Source: CAYJHC01 sp964370035
GTDB taxonomy: Bacteria; Bacillota; Clostridia; Peptostreptococcales; Anaerovoracaceae
Length of the DNA stretch: 14,628 bases
Direction: 5' to 3'
Assembly (NCBI GenBank): GCA_964370035.1
Contig: CAYJGT010000037.1
Location: forward strand, 1-14,628
In this document: positions 14,476 through 14,628 of the stretch, in pieces
How the letters are laid out: the number at the start of each line of letters is the position of its first letter
Position numbering within the stretch: the first letter of the stretch is position 1
Notes under the pieces: generated by a model
The model's database searches: none
What the model saw: the letters and a program-made list of their open reading frames with translations, nothing else
What the model was told of the DNA's origin: nothing
Made by a program: the position numbers and the translations under genes

Positions 14476-14628
14476 AGCTTTCGCAGAATAAAATTGGTTT
14501 CGGAGACAATTGGCTAAATAATGAGTTTTGGATTGAAGTAAAAGGATAATAGTTGATCGCAAACAAAGTGCCGATAAATGAAAAAACTTTAAAGAATCAC
14601 GGATAAATATTGAACATAATAATTAAAT
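14476..14628. other. Non-coding end of the window
   Basis: These 153 bases after ddl contain no gene that I can support and no clear terminator. A small bulged hairpin (AATT 14492-14495 with AATT 14508-14511, plus GTTT with AGAC inside) has no T run after it. The stretch may be the leader of a gene outside the window. Confidence 0.6.

Noticed and set aside
14492..14511. Small bulged hairpin after ddl as a terminator
   Set aside because: The stem is weak and A/T-rich and no T run follows.
1..14628. A new defence, mobile or biosynthetic system
   Set aside because: No transposase, integrase, phage, toxin-antitoxin, nuclease or biosynthetic genes were seen. Nearly all of the window is accounted for by conserved housekeeping genes.

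Overview
This is a low-GC (roughly one third G+C by eye) segment of a Gram-positive chromosome, most likely from the Clostridia. The case rests on A/T-rich codon use, strong AGGAGG-type ribosome binding sites, and the gene order priA-def-fmt-rsmB-stp(prpC)-prkC-rsgA-rpe, which is a conserved Firmicutes cluster. A strict-anaerobe flavour is suggested by QueH, the iron-sulfur epoxyqueuosine reductase. Genus cannot be read from the sequence.

Layout. Positions 1-740: a possible terminator hairpin, then tdk (thymidine kinase) on the + strand, closed by a strong bidirectional terminator. Positions 741-1437 (- strand): a MATE transporter gene with about 60% of its middle removed in frame. A run of about 34-bp tandem repeats precedes it, and the repeats look like decayed copies of the gene's own translation start. 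Positions 1478-2541 (- strand): a TIGR01212 (YtqA/YhcC) radical SAM protein with a near-consensus promoter. Positions 2715-11707 (+ strand): a nearly gap-free run of nine genes, queH-priA-def-fmt-rsmB-stp-prkC-rsgA-rpe, with stop/start overlaps at def-fmt and rsgA-rpe, so probably one operon. rsgA is broken by exactly 100 Ns, an assembly gap that hides its GTPase domain. Positions 11888-13270: a LytR-CpsA-Psr cell-wall ligase. Positions 13405-14475: D-Ala-D-Ala ligase. The last 153 bases hold no gene.

How the genes fit together. The operon joins translation start and tRNA/rRNA maturation (queH, fmt, def, rsmB, rsgA) with replication restart (priA) and the PASTA kinase/phosphatase pair that senses cell-wall precursors (prkC, stp). 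The two genes after it (LCP, ddl) act in cell-wall assembly, the process PrkC monitors.

Assessment. This is mainly a housekeeping region and I do not see a new defence, mobile or biosynthetic system. The points most worth a second look are the repeat array that copies a gene start, the in-frame gutted MATE gene, a PriA that appears to lack its winged-helix domain, the homopolymer tract in queH, the rsgA gap, and a possible thiN scar after rpe.
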